A stretch of 6,331 nucleotides of DNA from Leptospirillum sp. (GTDB taxonomy: Bacteria; Nitrospirota; Leptospirillia; Leptospirillales; Leptospirillaceae), in contig DAHWKF010000054.1 in assembly GCA_027343785.1 (NCBI GenBank), forward strand, positions 1 through 6,331. The letters run 5' to 3'. Position numbers and translations under genes: made by a program. Below, one piece after another: positions 1-6,109 of this stretch (its first letter is position 1; every line of letters starts with the position of its first letter). Below the pieces are notes generated by a model, which ran no database searches, was not told where the DNA came from, and was given only the letters and a program-made list of their open reading frames with translations.

Positions 1-2
1 CA

Positions 3-401
3 GAGCAGGCGCTCCGGGACGTTCCCATGTCGTTTATCGAAGGCTCCTACGCCCTGGGTGCCACCCGGTGGCAGACGATGCGCAGCGTGGCTCTCCCGGG
101 GGCCACGGCGGGGATAGGAACGGGTATTTTGCTGGGAATCCTGAATGTTCTCGGACAAACGGCCCCTCTGGTCTTTACCAATTACTACAATACCGGTATA
201 CCGTCTTCCCTCGTGGGGAGCCAGGGTGCGGTGGGCGACCTCGCGATGCAAATTTTCATTTATGTCCATGAACCATCCCAGCTCCTGCACGTCAAGGCGA
301 TGGCAGCTTCCCTTGTGCTTCTGGGAATTGTCCTGGCGCTGGATCTGGGAATCCGTCTGATGACATGGGGATCCCGAAAAATTGCGGGCCGGACCCTTTA
401 A
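3..401 (+). CDS. pstA: Phosphate ABC transporter permease PstA, C-terminal part (5' end outside window)
   Basis: This is the C-terminal part (about 132 residues) of the inner-membrane permease subunit PstA, which with PstC forms the channel of the high-affinity PstSCAB phosphate importer. The frame is open from the left edge, so the start lies upstream; the first internal ATG at 27 is not the start. An EAA-type cytoplasmic loop that docks on the ATPase is visible (EGSYALG at 39-59, then the LPGA segment). It is followed by a membrane segment (about 99-170) with the family block GxTAPLxFT, a periplasmic stretch, and a last membrane helix (about 291-362). It aligns without gaps to E. coli PstA from memory over the EAA loop and the GETAP region. 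Two positions differ in an unusual way: the Arg and Glu of RIAGETAP are Asn (codon 144-146) and Gln (codon 156-158). pstB follows after 34 bases, fitting one operon. Confidence 0.93.
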   Translation, partial: EQALRDVPMSFIEGSYALGATRWQTMRSVALPGATAGIGTGILLGILNVLGQTAPLVFTNYYNTGIPSSLVGSQGAVGDLAMQIFIYVHEPSQLLHVKAMAASLVLLGIVLALDLGIRLMTWGSRKIAGRTL

Positions 402-416
402 TATCACGTTGTAAAC

Positions 417-423
417 AGGGAGA
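417..423 (+). promoter_or_regulatory. Ribosome binding site of pstB (long spacing)
   Basis: AGGGAGA is the only purine-rich Shine-Dalgarno-like sequence before pstB. It stands 12 bases from the ATG at 436, longer than usual. The next in-frame ATG (445) would be even farther away, so 436 remains the better start. Confidence 0.5.
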
Positions 424-435
424 CAGTCCAGTTCT

Positions 436-1188
436 ATGGCCCGTATGAGCGTAACCGGATTTTGCGCCTACTATGGCGAAAATGCGGCCCTTCAAAATAT
501 CGGTCTCGAAATTCCGGACCGCCAGGTTTTGGCTTTGATCGGTCCGTCGGGTTGCGGGAAAACGACCTTTCTCCGTTCGCTGAACCGGATGAACGATTTT
601 GTGAAAGGCTTTAAGGTCAAAGGTCAGGTCACGCTGGACGATGTGGATATCTATTCTTCCGGCATGCACCCGGTTGTGCTCCGCCGCCGCGTCGGAATGG
701 TTTTTCAGAAACCCAACCCCTTCCACAAATCCATTTTTGAAAACGTTGCCTATGGCCTGCGGATCCAGGGAGTGCGTTCGCGTTCCATCCTGAGTGACCG
801 GGTGGAACAGTCCCTCCGGTCGGCCGCCTTATGGGAGGAGGTCAAGGACCGGCTGAACAGCTCGGCATTCTCCCTGTCCGGCGGGCAGCAGCAAAGGCTC
901 TGTATCGCGAGGGCTCTGGCAGTCGAACCGGAAGTATTGCTGCTTGACGAACCCGCTTCGGCGCTGGATCCGATTTCGACCGCCCGGATCGAGGAACTGA
1001 TACAGGATTTGAAAACGCAGTATGCTATTGTGATCGTAACGCATAATATGCAACAGGCTGCGCGCGTGTCGGACAAGACGGCATTTTTCCTCTCGGGGGA
1101 GCTGGTGGAGATGGGGGAAACCTCGCGGATTTTTACCAACCCGTCCGATGAGAGGACTGAAGACTACATCACCGGGAGATTCGGTTGA
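436..1188 (+). CDS. pstB: Phosphate ABC transporter ATP-binding protein PstB
   Basis: This is the cytoplasmic ATPase of the Pst phosphate importer, 250 residues, a normal length for the family. It hydrolyses ATP as a dimer under the PstC-PstA channel. All ABC ATPase motifs are intact: Walker A GPSGCGKT (36-43), Q-loop in VFQKPNPF (Q91), signature LSGGQQQR (147-154), Walker B VLLLDEP (167-173), D-loop SALD (175-178) and switch His203 in VTHNMQQAA. The NPF block after the Q-loop and the C-terminus EDYITGRFG are PstB hallmarks that separate it from other ABC ATPases. It sits 34 bases after pstA and 25 bases before phoU, so the three are probably co-transcribed. I see no damaged motif. Identification is near certain; the only uncertainty is whether translation begins at residue 1 or at Met4. 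Confidence 0.97.
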   Translation: MARMSVTGFCAYYGENAALQNIGLEIPDRQVLALIGPSGCGKTTFLRSLNRMNDFVKGFKVKGQVTLDDVDIYSSGMHPVVLRRRVGMVFQKPNPFHKSIFENVAYGLRIQGVRSRSILSDRVEQSLRSAALWEEVKDRLNSSAFSLSGGQQQRLCIARALAVEPEVLLLDEPASALDPISTARIEELIQDLKTQYAIVIVTHNMQQAARVSDKTAFFLSGELVEMGETSRIFTNPSDERTEDYITGRFG

Positions 1189-1200
1189 GTTCCGCCAGGG

Positions 1201-1205
1201 AAAGG
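1201..1205 (+). promoter_or_regulatory. Ribosome binding site deciding the phoU GTG start
   Basis: AAAGG, within AGGGAAAGG (1197-1205), lies 8 bases before GTG 1214. It supports that GTG over the ATG at 1148, which is inside pstB and would add 22 residues with no resemblance to PhoU. Confidence 0.6.
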
Positions 1206-1213
1206 CTTTTTCA

Positions 1214-1867
1214 GTGAACAGACATTTTGATATCGAGCTCCAGGGTCTCAAGGAACGGGTGACCGCCATGGGGCATATGGTGGAAGAACAACTCGATGGC
1301 GCCATGAAAGCCCTGGAGGATAAAGATGTTGAAAAAGCCCGGGACATCATTGGCAGGGATCATCAGGTCAACGCCCTGGAGGTCGGAATCGACGAGGACT
1401 GTATCCGCATGATCGCCCTGCATCAGCCGGAGGCCCGGGATCTCCGCTTTATCATCACGGCCATGAAAATCATTACCGATCTGGAGCGGATGAGCGATCT
1501 CGCAGCCAATGTGTGCGAAAGGGTGGTGGAACTGAAGGACGAGCTCCCGGTCACGATCCCTCCCCCCATATACACCATGGCGGAAATCGGGAGGGATATG
1601 CTCCGTAACGCCCTTGACGCCTTTGTGACCAAAAATACCTCAGAGGCTCTGGCGGTTTGCCGGGAGGACGAACGGGTCAATGTCATTTATCGGGATCTTG
1701 TCCGATCGATGGTGCAGGAGGTCTCCCGGGATCCGGGCAAGACAAGTCCGGTCATCCGGCTTCTTTTTGTCGGGCGTTCGCTGGAGCGTTTTGCCGACCA
1801 CGCGACGAATGTGGCGGAAATCATCGTTTACCTGGTGGAAGGAAAGGTGATCCGGCATATCGTCTGA
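1214..1867 (+). CDS. phoU: Phosphate signalling/transport regulator PhoU
   Basis: PhoU is a cytoplasmic all-helical protein that links the Pst transporter to phosphate-responsive signalling (PhoR/PhoB in many bacteria) and restrains phosphate uptake. From the GTG start it has 217 residues, close to the family's usual 215-240. Two PhoU repeats of three helices are evident. Each carries the metal-binding ExxxD signature, ERMSD (91-95) and ERFAD (191-195), followed by Asn-containing helix ends. The N-terminus RHFDIELQGLKERV aligns with the start of other PhoU proteins. GTG was chosen for its Shine-Dalgarno sequence and for this homology. It begins 25 bases after pstB and is the last gene of the cluster; no phoR or phoB follows. 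A stem-loop about 75 bases downstream may end the transcript. Confidence 0.96.
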   Translation: MNRHFDIELQGLKERVTAMGHMVEEQLDGAMKALEDKDVEKARDIIGRDHQVNALEVGIDEDCIRMIALHQPEARDLRFIITAMKIITDLERMSDLAANVCERVVELKDELPVTIPPPIYTMAEIGRDMLRNALDAFVTKNTSEALAVCREDERVNVIYRDLVRSMVQEVSRDPGKTSPVIRLLFVGRSLERFADHATNVAEIIVYLVEGKVIRHIV

Positions 1868-2175
1868 CAAGACACGCCGCATGGTTATGAGGAAGACTTC
1901 GTCGGATCCGAAAGGCTTTCTCCAGGAAATCCGGCATGACTGCAATCCGGCTCCGGCCCCTGACAGCCGGGTTGTTGTCTTAAGAAACCGATAGCTCTTC
2001 CCCTTCCGGCAATTGTCCGCCGGACCTCTCTCTGAAAAACGGTGGGTCTCTTCCCGCTCCAACCATGCCGACCCCTGCGATTTGTGAACGCGTTCCGGGC
2101 AGATCTGGAGCATCCCTTCATCTTCAAGTTCCTTCCGGGCATGTGCCGGAATCCCGGCGGAGAGCTGTCGCTCTG
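1868..2175. other. Gene-free stretch between phoU and thyX (convergent 3' ends)
   Basis: About 300 bases separate the stops of phoU (+) and thyX (-). No reading frame here combines a Shine-Dalgarno sequence with plausible protein composition. The stretch instead holds short GC-rich dyads: the palindrome TCGGATCCGA (1902-1911), the stem-loop at 1942-1975, TCCGGC/GCCGGA (2005-2010 with 2019-2024), GCCGG/CCGGC (2145-2149 with 2154-2158) and AGAGC/GCTCT (2161-2165 with 2170-2174). This fits a 3'-end region with terminators or RNA-stabilising hairpins. A decayed gene cannot be excluded. Confidence 0.6.
1942..1982 (+). terminator. Probable terminator of the pst-phoU operon
   Basis: The arms 1942-1952 and 1965-1975 can pair over 11 positions (nine Watson-Crick and two G-U) around a 12-base loop, with the core CCGGCT/AGCCGG. 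The 3' side runs into GTTGTTGTCTT, which is T-rich but lacks a continuous T run. The stem is good and the tail weak, so it may be an inefficient intrinsic terminator or only a 3'-end hairpin. The reverse direction has no T-rich tail. Confidence 0.45.
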
Positions 2176-2994
2176 TCAGGAAGAGGCCGGGGTTATTGGC
2201 GCTTTCCCGATTTTTTCCATGATGGATCGGAGGAGGGGGAAGGCATGGCCGAAAACGTCGTATGCGGCCAGGGCGTATTCCCTGATTTCGTATTGGGCCG
2301 TTTCCTTGGTTCTCAGATTGAAAAAGTTCATCAGGGAACGGAAGTTGACCGTCCAGTAGACGTCGCTGTAGTTGGAAACAGGCATGGCGCATCGCAGGAG
2401 TTCCCGGGCCCTTGCCCGGTAGGGATCCCTTCCGCCGGTCTTGGGGGGGAGACTTCCCTGAAGCCGCAGGCCGTCAATTTTCTGACAAATGGTCTCATAC
2501 TCTTCTTCATAGAAGCGGTTGACGGTTTCCATCAGGGAAACATACCGGTCGGTCTGTTCCTGGGTCATGACCTCGAAGCCTTCAATGGTCCGGGCTTTTG
2601 TGTCCGGAACATAGAAGGCGGAAATCGGCTTCCGGTAGCGCATGGAGAATTCGTTCCAGGTCGATACCCTGTGTTTGACCCATTGCCTGAGGACAAATAT
2701 GGGTGCGATGAAACGGTAACGAAACCAGACCGTTTCAAAAGGGGTGCCGTGCTCTTCGGACAGGAGGTGTTCGAGAAGGGACCGGTCCTTGTCGGACAAG
2801 GTGGAGGGATCGGACAGGCGCCTGTTGGATGTCGAAACCCTGGCCGTATTCAGGATGGTGGTCTCGTCTCCCCAGGTATCCTCAAGTTCGATAAATCCGA
2901 ACGTTCCGATTCTTCTGGCCCGATCGGGGTTCCGGGCCATCCGTGTCTGGATTTCCTCCATGATTTCCCTGGTCCCTTCATTGGCTTCGAGCAT
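2176..2994 (-). CDS. thyX: Flavin-dependent thymidylate synthase ThyX
   Basis: ThyX makes dTMP from dUMP using methylenetetrahydrofolate, FAD and NADPH, and replaces ThyA in organisms that lack it. The product is 272 residues, with about 30 residues before the core. Motifs in order: GDE (42-44) and TARVS (50-54) near the start of the core, HGTPFE (82-87), the signature at 107-117 and the C-terminal NFRSLMNFFNLR block (217-228) with the conserved Arg219, then AQYEIREYA. The signature, normally RHR-x7-S, is Lys107-His108-Arg109 with Ser117, so its first Arg is Lys. I chose ATG 2994 because AGGAG lies 4 bases upstream. ATG 3018 and TTG 3027 are in frame but lack a Shine-Dalgarno sequence and would add 8 or 11 residues. 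The gene has its own promoter and probably forms a single-gene transcript. Confidence 0.95.
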   Translation of the reverse strand: MLEANEGTREIMEEIQTRMARNPDRARRIGTFGFIELEDTWGDETTILNTARVSTSNRRLSDPSTLSDKDRSLLEHLLSEEHGTPFETVWFRYRFIAPIFVLRQWVKHRVSTWNEFSMRYRKPISAFYVPDTKARTIEGFEVMTQEQTDRYVSLMETVNRFYEEEYETICQKIDGLRLQGSLPPKTGGRDPYRARARELLRCAMPVSNYSDVYWTVNFRSLMNFFNLRTKETAQYEIREYALAAYDVFGHAFPLLRSIMEKIGKAPITPASS

Positions 2995-2998
2995 GTTT

Positions 2999-3003
2999 CT
3001 CCT
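2999..3003 (-). promoter_or_regulatory. Ribosome binding site deciding the thyX start
   Basis: Read on the minus strand, AGGAG stands 4 bases before ATG 2994. The two in-frame alternatives farther upstream have no purine-rich sequence before them, so this site favours the shorter protein. Confidence 0.6.
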
Positions 3004-3063
3004 GTCCGTTGGAATCATGTGTGACAAATATTCGGATTAGGAAGAAAATCCGGGTCGAAAATC

Positions 3064-3092
3064 ATTATATTCCGCGGTGGCGAGACCCGCAA
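3064..3092 (-). promoter_or_regulatory. Sigma70-type promoter of thyX
   Basis: A perfect minus-strand -10 box TATAAT occupies 3064-3069. TTGCGG at 3087-3092, 17 bases upstream, shares only TTG with the -35 consensus. Transcription would begin near 3057, giving a leader of about 60 bases before ATG 2994. The weak -35 and the dyad beginning 1 base beyond it suggest that other factors may act here. Confidence 0.6.
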
Positions 3093-3093
3093 A

Positions 3094-3126
3094 CCGGAAC
3101 ACGCGACGGGATTCCGGATGTTCCGG
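3094..3126. repeat. Perfect 8-bp inverted repeat next to the thyX -35 box
   Basis: CCGGAACA (3094-3101) is repeated in inverse as TGTTCCGG (3119-3126), separated by 17 bases. The left arm begins 1 base beyond the thyX -35 hexamer. No T run follows on the minus strand, so it is a poor terminator for the upstream gene. Its position suits a protein-binding operator. Confidence 0.5.
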
Positions 3127-3129
3127 ATG
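3112..3129. repeat. Tandem 9-bp direct repeat upstream of thyX
   Basis: TTCCGGATG occurs twice in a row (3112-3120 and 3121-3129) without a mismatch. It overlaps the right arm of the inverted repeat. TTCCGG words are common in this window, so chance is a real alternative. Confidence 0.5.
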
Positions 3130-3169
3130 GGGGCGCTGATGATCCGGCGGTCTGAGCCGCATCATGTGA

Positions 3170-4429
3170 TTATGGCAAGAAGCGTTGTTCCCGGAGGATC
3201 CGGGGTTTTTGTGACCCGTTCTTCCGGTACAGCGGGATCCGGTAGAGGTGTCGATGCCCTATAAAAATGGCCTGTCGGGGGCCTGGGACAGCGAATCCCC
3301 CGCCAAGACGGGATCCGGCAGGAAGGACATAATCGGTCCCCTCCTTTCGCACCAGCGTTCCAAGAAAACCTTTGCCGAGAGGGGCGCCCTGACGGATCCG
3401 GGCATCGATGTATGCGGCGTTGATGAGCAGAATATGCTGGCGGGAGCGGTCATCCGGATTGGTCAGAATCACCAGCCAGTTCCCCGTCAGGAGGCTTGCG
3501 AGAGGAAGATCTCCGGCCGGGACCCTGAGACACGGGTGCAGTGTTTTCGGCAGGTTTCTTTCGGGGATCCGGCAGGCATAGGAATCCTTGTCCCGGAAAA
3601 GGACCGATTGTTGTCCCATGGGCCAGATTCCCAGGTGTGTCCGGACGGAAGAGGGGAGGTGGACCGGATGATCCGTGACAATGTCTTCCCCCGTGTCCGT
3701 GCGGGAAAGGACAGAAAGAGGGCAGGACAGGCATTCCCCGATCTCTTTCGCCCTTTTTGTGTGAGGAAGCAGTCGGGGTCCCTGTACCGGTTTCCCCTTG
3801 CCCGGAAGCATCAGGTAACCGGCTGGGGCGTCTGTCAGGAGCATGCCCGGAAGTGCGAGCATATGGGGACCGACCTGAACCTGGCCGTTGTCGTATAATA
3901 GCCACAGGACGCGGGTCAGATGGTCGTAATAGAGTTTTCGAACGGGCGAACCCCCGGAGGGGGGATAATAGTCCGTGTGAGCGAGAACTTTCACGCTCCG
4001 ATGTTCTTCGGAACCGGCTGAGAGGAGGTAAGACCGGACAATGGGTGTCTGATTTTCGTCCAGACCGGCGATAAAGAGCATGTTGCGGGCGAAGGCCATG
4101 TCCCGGACATGATGGATCGACCGCAGATCCGGCAGAGGAATCCGTTGCCAGGATTCTCCCAGGAAGTAAGGGGATTCCATCGGCCGGAAAAGTGAAAGTT
4201 CCCAGAGATCGGAAGAGTTTTCGGGGTTGAAGAAATAAAATGACCGGACGCCGTTCCATGCGAAAAGATCCCCTTCCGATGGGGAGTATTCCGGTGGAAG
4301 CTGCAGGATCTGGAGGGACTTTTCGCCGGGAGAGGTCTTGACCATGAACCCGCACAGGAAACAAATCCCCGCGACGGGCAAGATCCACCGGATACACTGG
4401 CGAATCGGCTTCAGGACCGCCTTGAACAC
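3170..4429 (-). CDS. Unrecognised exported or membrane-anchored protein, beta-rich
   Basis: I do not recognise this 419-residue protein. It opens with a basic N-terminus (Lys3, Lys7, Arg10, Arg14) and a hydrophobic segment at about 15-30 containing Cys23 and Cys26, which is a signal peptide or single anchor. No proper lipobox is present. The body alternates short beta-like hydrophobic strands with polar turns (for example around 55-68, 112-123, 164-187, 268-289 and about 318-340), which suggests a beta-propeller-like fold; that is inference only. A CLSC pair (233-236) and Cys286 and Cys300 could form disulfides or bind metal. The GTG start has AAAGGAG 6 bases upstream. It lies upstream of thyX on the same strand, but thyX has its own promoter. 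An overlapping frame on the same strand is long but Pro/Arg/Ser-rich and looks like a shadow. Confidence 0.8.
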   Translation of the reverse strand: MFKAVLKPIRQCIRWILPVAGICFLCGFMVKTSPGEKSLQILQLPPEYSPSEGDLFAWNGVRSFYFFNPENSSDLWELSLFRPMESPYFLGESWQRIPLPDLRSIHHVRDMAFARNMLFIAGLDENQTPIVRSYLLSAGSEEHRSVKVLAHTDYYPPSGGSPVRKLYYDHLTRVLWLLYDNGQVQVGPHMLALPGMLLTDAPAGYLMLPGKGKPVQGPRLLPHTKRAKEIGECLSCPLSVLSRTDTGEDIVTDHPVHLPSSVRTHLGIWPMGQQSVLFRDKDSYACRIPERNLPKTLHPCLRVPAGDLPLASLLTGNWLVILTNPDDRSRQHILLINAAYIDARIRQGAPLGKGFLGTLVRKEGTDYVLPAGSRLGGGFAVPGPRQAIFIGHRHLYRIPLYRKNGSQKPRILREQRFLP

Positions 4430-4435
4430 TGGCCA

Positions 4436-4442
4436 CTCCTTT
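4436..4442 (-). promoter_or_regulatory. Ribosome binding site of the 419-residue gene
   Basis: On the minus strand AAAGGAG lies 6 bases before the GTG at 4429. It is the strongest Shine-Dalgarno sequence in the window and shows that this frame, rather than the overlapping one, is translated. Confidence 0.75.
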
Positions 4443-4483
4443 TTTCGGTGTGGGGGTATTGATCATATGGGACAATTTTGGGG

Positions 4484-4512
4484 AGTATGACAATATTTCC
4501 GGGGAAGGGCAA
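4484..4512 (-). promoter_or_regulatory. Candidate promoter of the 419-residue gene
   Basis: On the minus strand TTGCCC (4507-4512) and CATACT (4484-4489) are separated by 17 bases; each matches 4 of 6 consensus bases. Transcription would start near 4477, about 48 bases before the GTG. Two near-identical 9-mers, AATATTGTC and AAAATTGTC, flank the -10 box. Confidence 0.35.
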
Positions 4513-4572
4513 TCCGCCCGGCCTCACGACCGTTGTCGGTGATTCCCGTATTTCCTTTTTTTGTTTGTAACC

Positions 4573-4593
4573 GGACCGTGGGGTCCATGGAGG
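4573..4593 (+). promoter_or_regulatory. Leader hairpin and GGAGG before the aldehyde dehydrogenase
   Basis: GGACC (4573-4577) can pair with GGTCC (4582-4586) around a 4-base loop. GGAGG at 4589-4593 follows 2 bases later. GGAGG touches ATG 4594 directly, too close to serve it, but stands 6 bases before the in-frame TTG at 4600, which may be the true start. Confidence 0.45.
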
Positions 4594-6099
4594 ATGGAGT
4601 TGGAAAAAAAATTATATTTGCCGGGTTTCCCCGGGACCTCCCCGTTCCCCTTTCTTTCCAGGGGTGTCTGGAAATCCGGGCAGGTCTCGCGGGAATACGC
4701 CCCTTTTTCCAGCCGGCTCCCCGTTCCGGGAGGGAAGGACCGGTGGCGGGTTTTTGAAGCCGGGATCCCCGAGCTGGAAGAAGTTTTGCAAGGTTCCGGC
4801 GAATCCCGCAAAATCATGAGATCCCTCACCCGTGCGCGTCGTTCGAGGGTCCTGGAGAATGTGGCCCGTCTGCTGGAGGAATTTCGTGACCCGTTGACCA
4901 TCATGATGGTCCAGGAGGTGGGAAAGCCTCTGTCCGCCGCCCGCTTTGAAGTCGATCGGGCCATGACGACATTCCGGACGGCGGCGCATCTTGCGGCAGA
5001 TTTCGGAACCCGCTGGATGCCCGGTGACAGCGTGCCCCAGGGAACGGGGATGACAGGGCTGGTCGACCGGGTTCCCAGGGGCGTCGTCCTGGCGATCACC
5101 CCCTACAATTTTCCGTTGAACCTTCTGGCGCACAAGGTAGCTCCGGCCATTGCCGCGGGATGCCCTGTCATCGTCAAGCCGGCTCCGTTCGGAAGTCTGA
5201 CCGCTTTGGCCCTGGGATCCATCCTGCTGGAAGCGGGTCTTCCTCCGGAAGCGATTTCCGTTCTACCGGCCGATGTTCCGGGAACGCTACATATGGTGGA
5301 TCATGCCGAGGTGGATGTCGTCTCGTTTACCGGAAGCGATGCTGTCGGGTGGTCCATCCGGGAACGGGCGCCCCGCAAAACCGTTCTTCTGGAACTGGGA
5401 GGAAATGCGGGGGTGCTGGTTTGTGATGACGCCCGGATGGATGGACTTCCGGAAAAGCTTGTGACGGGTTCTTTCGCCTATGCAGGCCAGGTGTGTATCT
5501 CCGTCCAGCGCATCCTGGTTCACCGCACCCGTTTTGAGCAGCTTCTGGACGGAATGGTCCGTCGGGTCCAGCAGCTGGAAAAGGAGTGTGCCATTGGCGA
5601 CCCGGGGAATGAAAATGCGCTCATGGGGCCTCTCATTCATGGAAAACAGGCGGACAAGGTTTGGGACAGGGTCGGTCAGGCTCTCCGGGGCGGGGCCGAA
5701 TCGGTCACCCCCTTGCGTCGGGAAGGGGATCTGATTCATCCGGTGATCCTGGTCAATACGAAGGAAGAGGATGAAGTGGAAAAGGAAGAAATTTTCGGGC
5801 CTGTAGTGACGATCGCCCCATTCGACGAAGTGGGGGAGGCGGTCGCCCGCATCAACCGGTCAAGGTATGGACTGCAGTCGGGGATCTTCACCGATCATCT
5901 GGAAAGGGGCTTAGAACTGGCTGGGGCAATCGATTGCGGAGGAGTTTTTGTCAATGAAATTCCGACCTTCCGCCTCGATCACTGGCCGTATGGGGGAATC
6001 AAGGATTCGGGGTTCGGGTCGGAGGGGGTATCTTATGCGATGGAGGAGATGTCCCGTCCCAAGCTGCTGGGGTTCAGGACACGGAAAAACCTGGGGTGA
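4594..6099 (+). CDS. NAD(P)-dependent aldehyde dehydrogenase (ALDH superfamily)
   Basis: This cytoplasmic enzyme oxidises an aldehyde to its acid using NAD or NADP; the substrate cannot be told from the sequence. It has 501 residues from ATG 4594 (499 if TTG 4600 is used), normal for the family. All catalytic features are present: oxyanion Asn172 in TPYNFP, cofactor-binding Lys195 in VIVKPA, FTGS (245-248), general base Glu267 in LELGGN, nucleophile Cys301 in GQVCISVQR, and EEIFGPVV (398-405). The C-terminal PTFRxDHxPYGGxKDSG pattern recalls the ALDH21-like, lactaldehyde- or GAPN-related clade, which often acts on small hydroxy- or phospho-aldehydes. The first 60 residues diverge from typical members. 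It is transcribed away from the 419-residue gene and converges on the small zinc-ribbon gene, so there is no operon partner to hint at a substrate. Confidence 0.93.
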   Translation: MELEKKLYLPGFPGTSPFPFLSRGVWKSGQVSREYAPFSSRLPVPGGKDRWRVFEAGIPELEEVLQGSGESRKIMRSLTRARRSRVLENVARLLEEFRDPLTIMMVQEVGKPLSAARFEVDRAMTTFRTAAHLAADFGTRWMPGDSVPQGTGMTGLVDRVPRGVVLAITPYNFPLNLLAHKVAPAIAAGCPVIVKPAPFGSLTALALGSILLEAGLPPEAISVLPADVPGTLHMVDHAEVDVVSFTGSDAVGWSIRERAPRKTVLLELGGNAGVLVCDDARMDGLPEKLVTGSFAYAGQVCISVQRILVHRTRFEQLLDGMVRRVQQLEKECAIGDPGNENALMGPLIHGKQADKVWDRVGQALRGGAESVTPLRREGDLIHPVILVNTKEEDEVEKEEIFGPVVTIAPFDEVGEAVARINRSRYGLQSGIFTDHLERGLELAGAIDCGGVFVNEIPTFRLDHWPYGGIKDSGFGSEGVSYAMEEMSRPKLLGFRTRKNLG

Positions 6100-6109
6100 C
6101 CGGGGGGGG

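Noticed and set aside
1148..1867. ATG at 1148 as the start of phoU, overlapping pstB
   Set aside because: The extra 22 residues do not resemble PhoU. GTG 1214 has a properly spaced ribosome site and matches the family N-terminus.
1881..1994. 37-residue ORF on the + strand after phoU
   Set aside because: No Shine-Dalgarno sequence precedes either of its ATGs, it runs through the probable terminator stem, and it shows no recognisable motif.
1885..2142. 85-residue minus-strand ORF downstream of thyX
   Set aside because: It is a basic, low-complexity translation without a supported start, in a hairpin-rich 3' region.
2065..3024. Long open frame (319 residues) on the + strand opposite thyX
   Set aside because: It lies almost entirely antisense to a well-supported thyX. 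It has no ribosome site and no recognisable motif, and long antisense frames are common at this GC content.
3248..3898. 216-residue + strand ORF inside the 419-residue gene
   Set aside because: It is antisense to the supported gene, with no ribosome site and no domain.
4343..4368. Lipoprotein signal in the 419-residue protein
   Set aside because: Cys23 and Cys26 sit in the hydrophobic segment, but neither is preceded by a proper lipobox (small residues at -1 and -3 with Leu), so a plain signal or anchor is more likely.
3450..4493. Second minus-strand frame (347 residues) overlapping the 419-residue gene
   Set aside because: Its composition is dominated by Pro, Arg, Ser and Gly, as in out-of-frame translation. 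The competing frame has the better ribosome site and a credible N-terminal hydrophobic segment.
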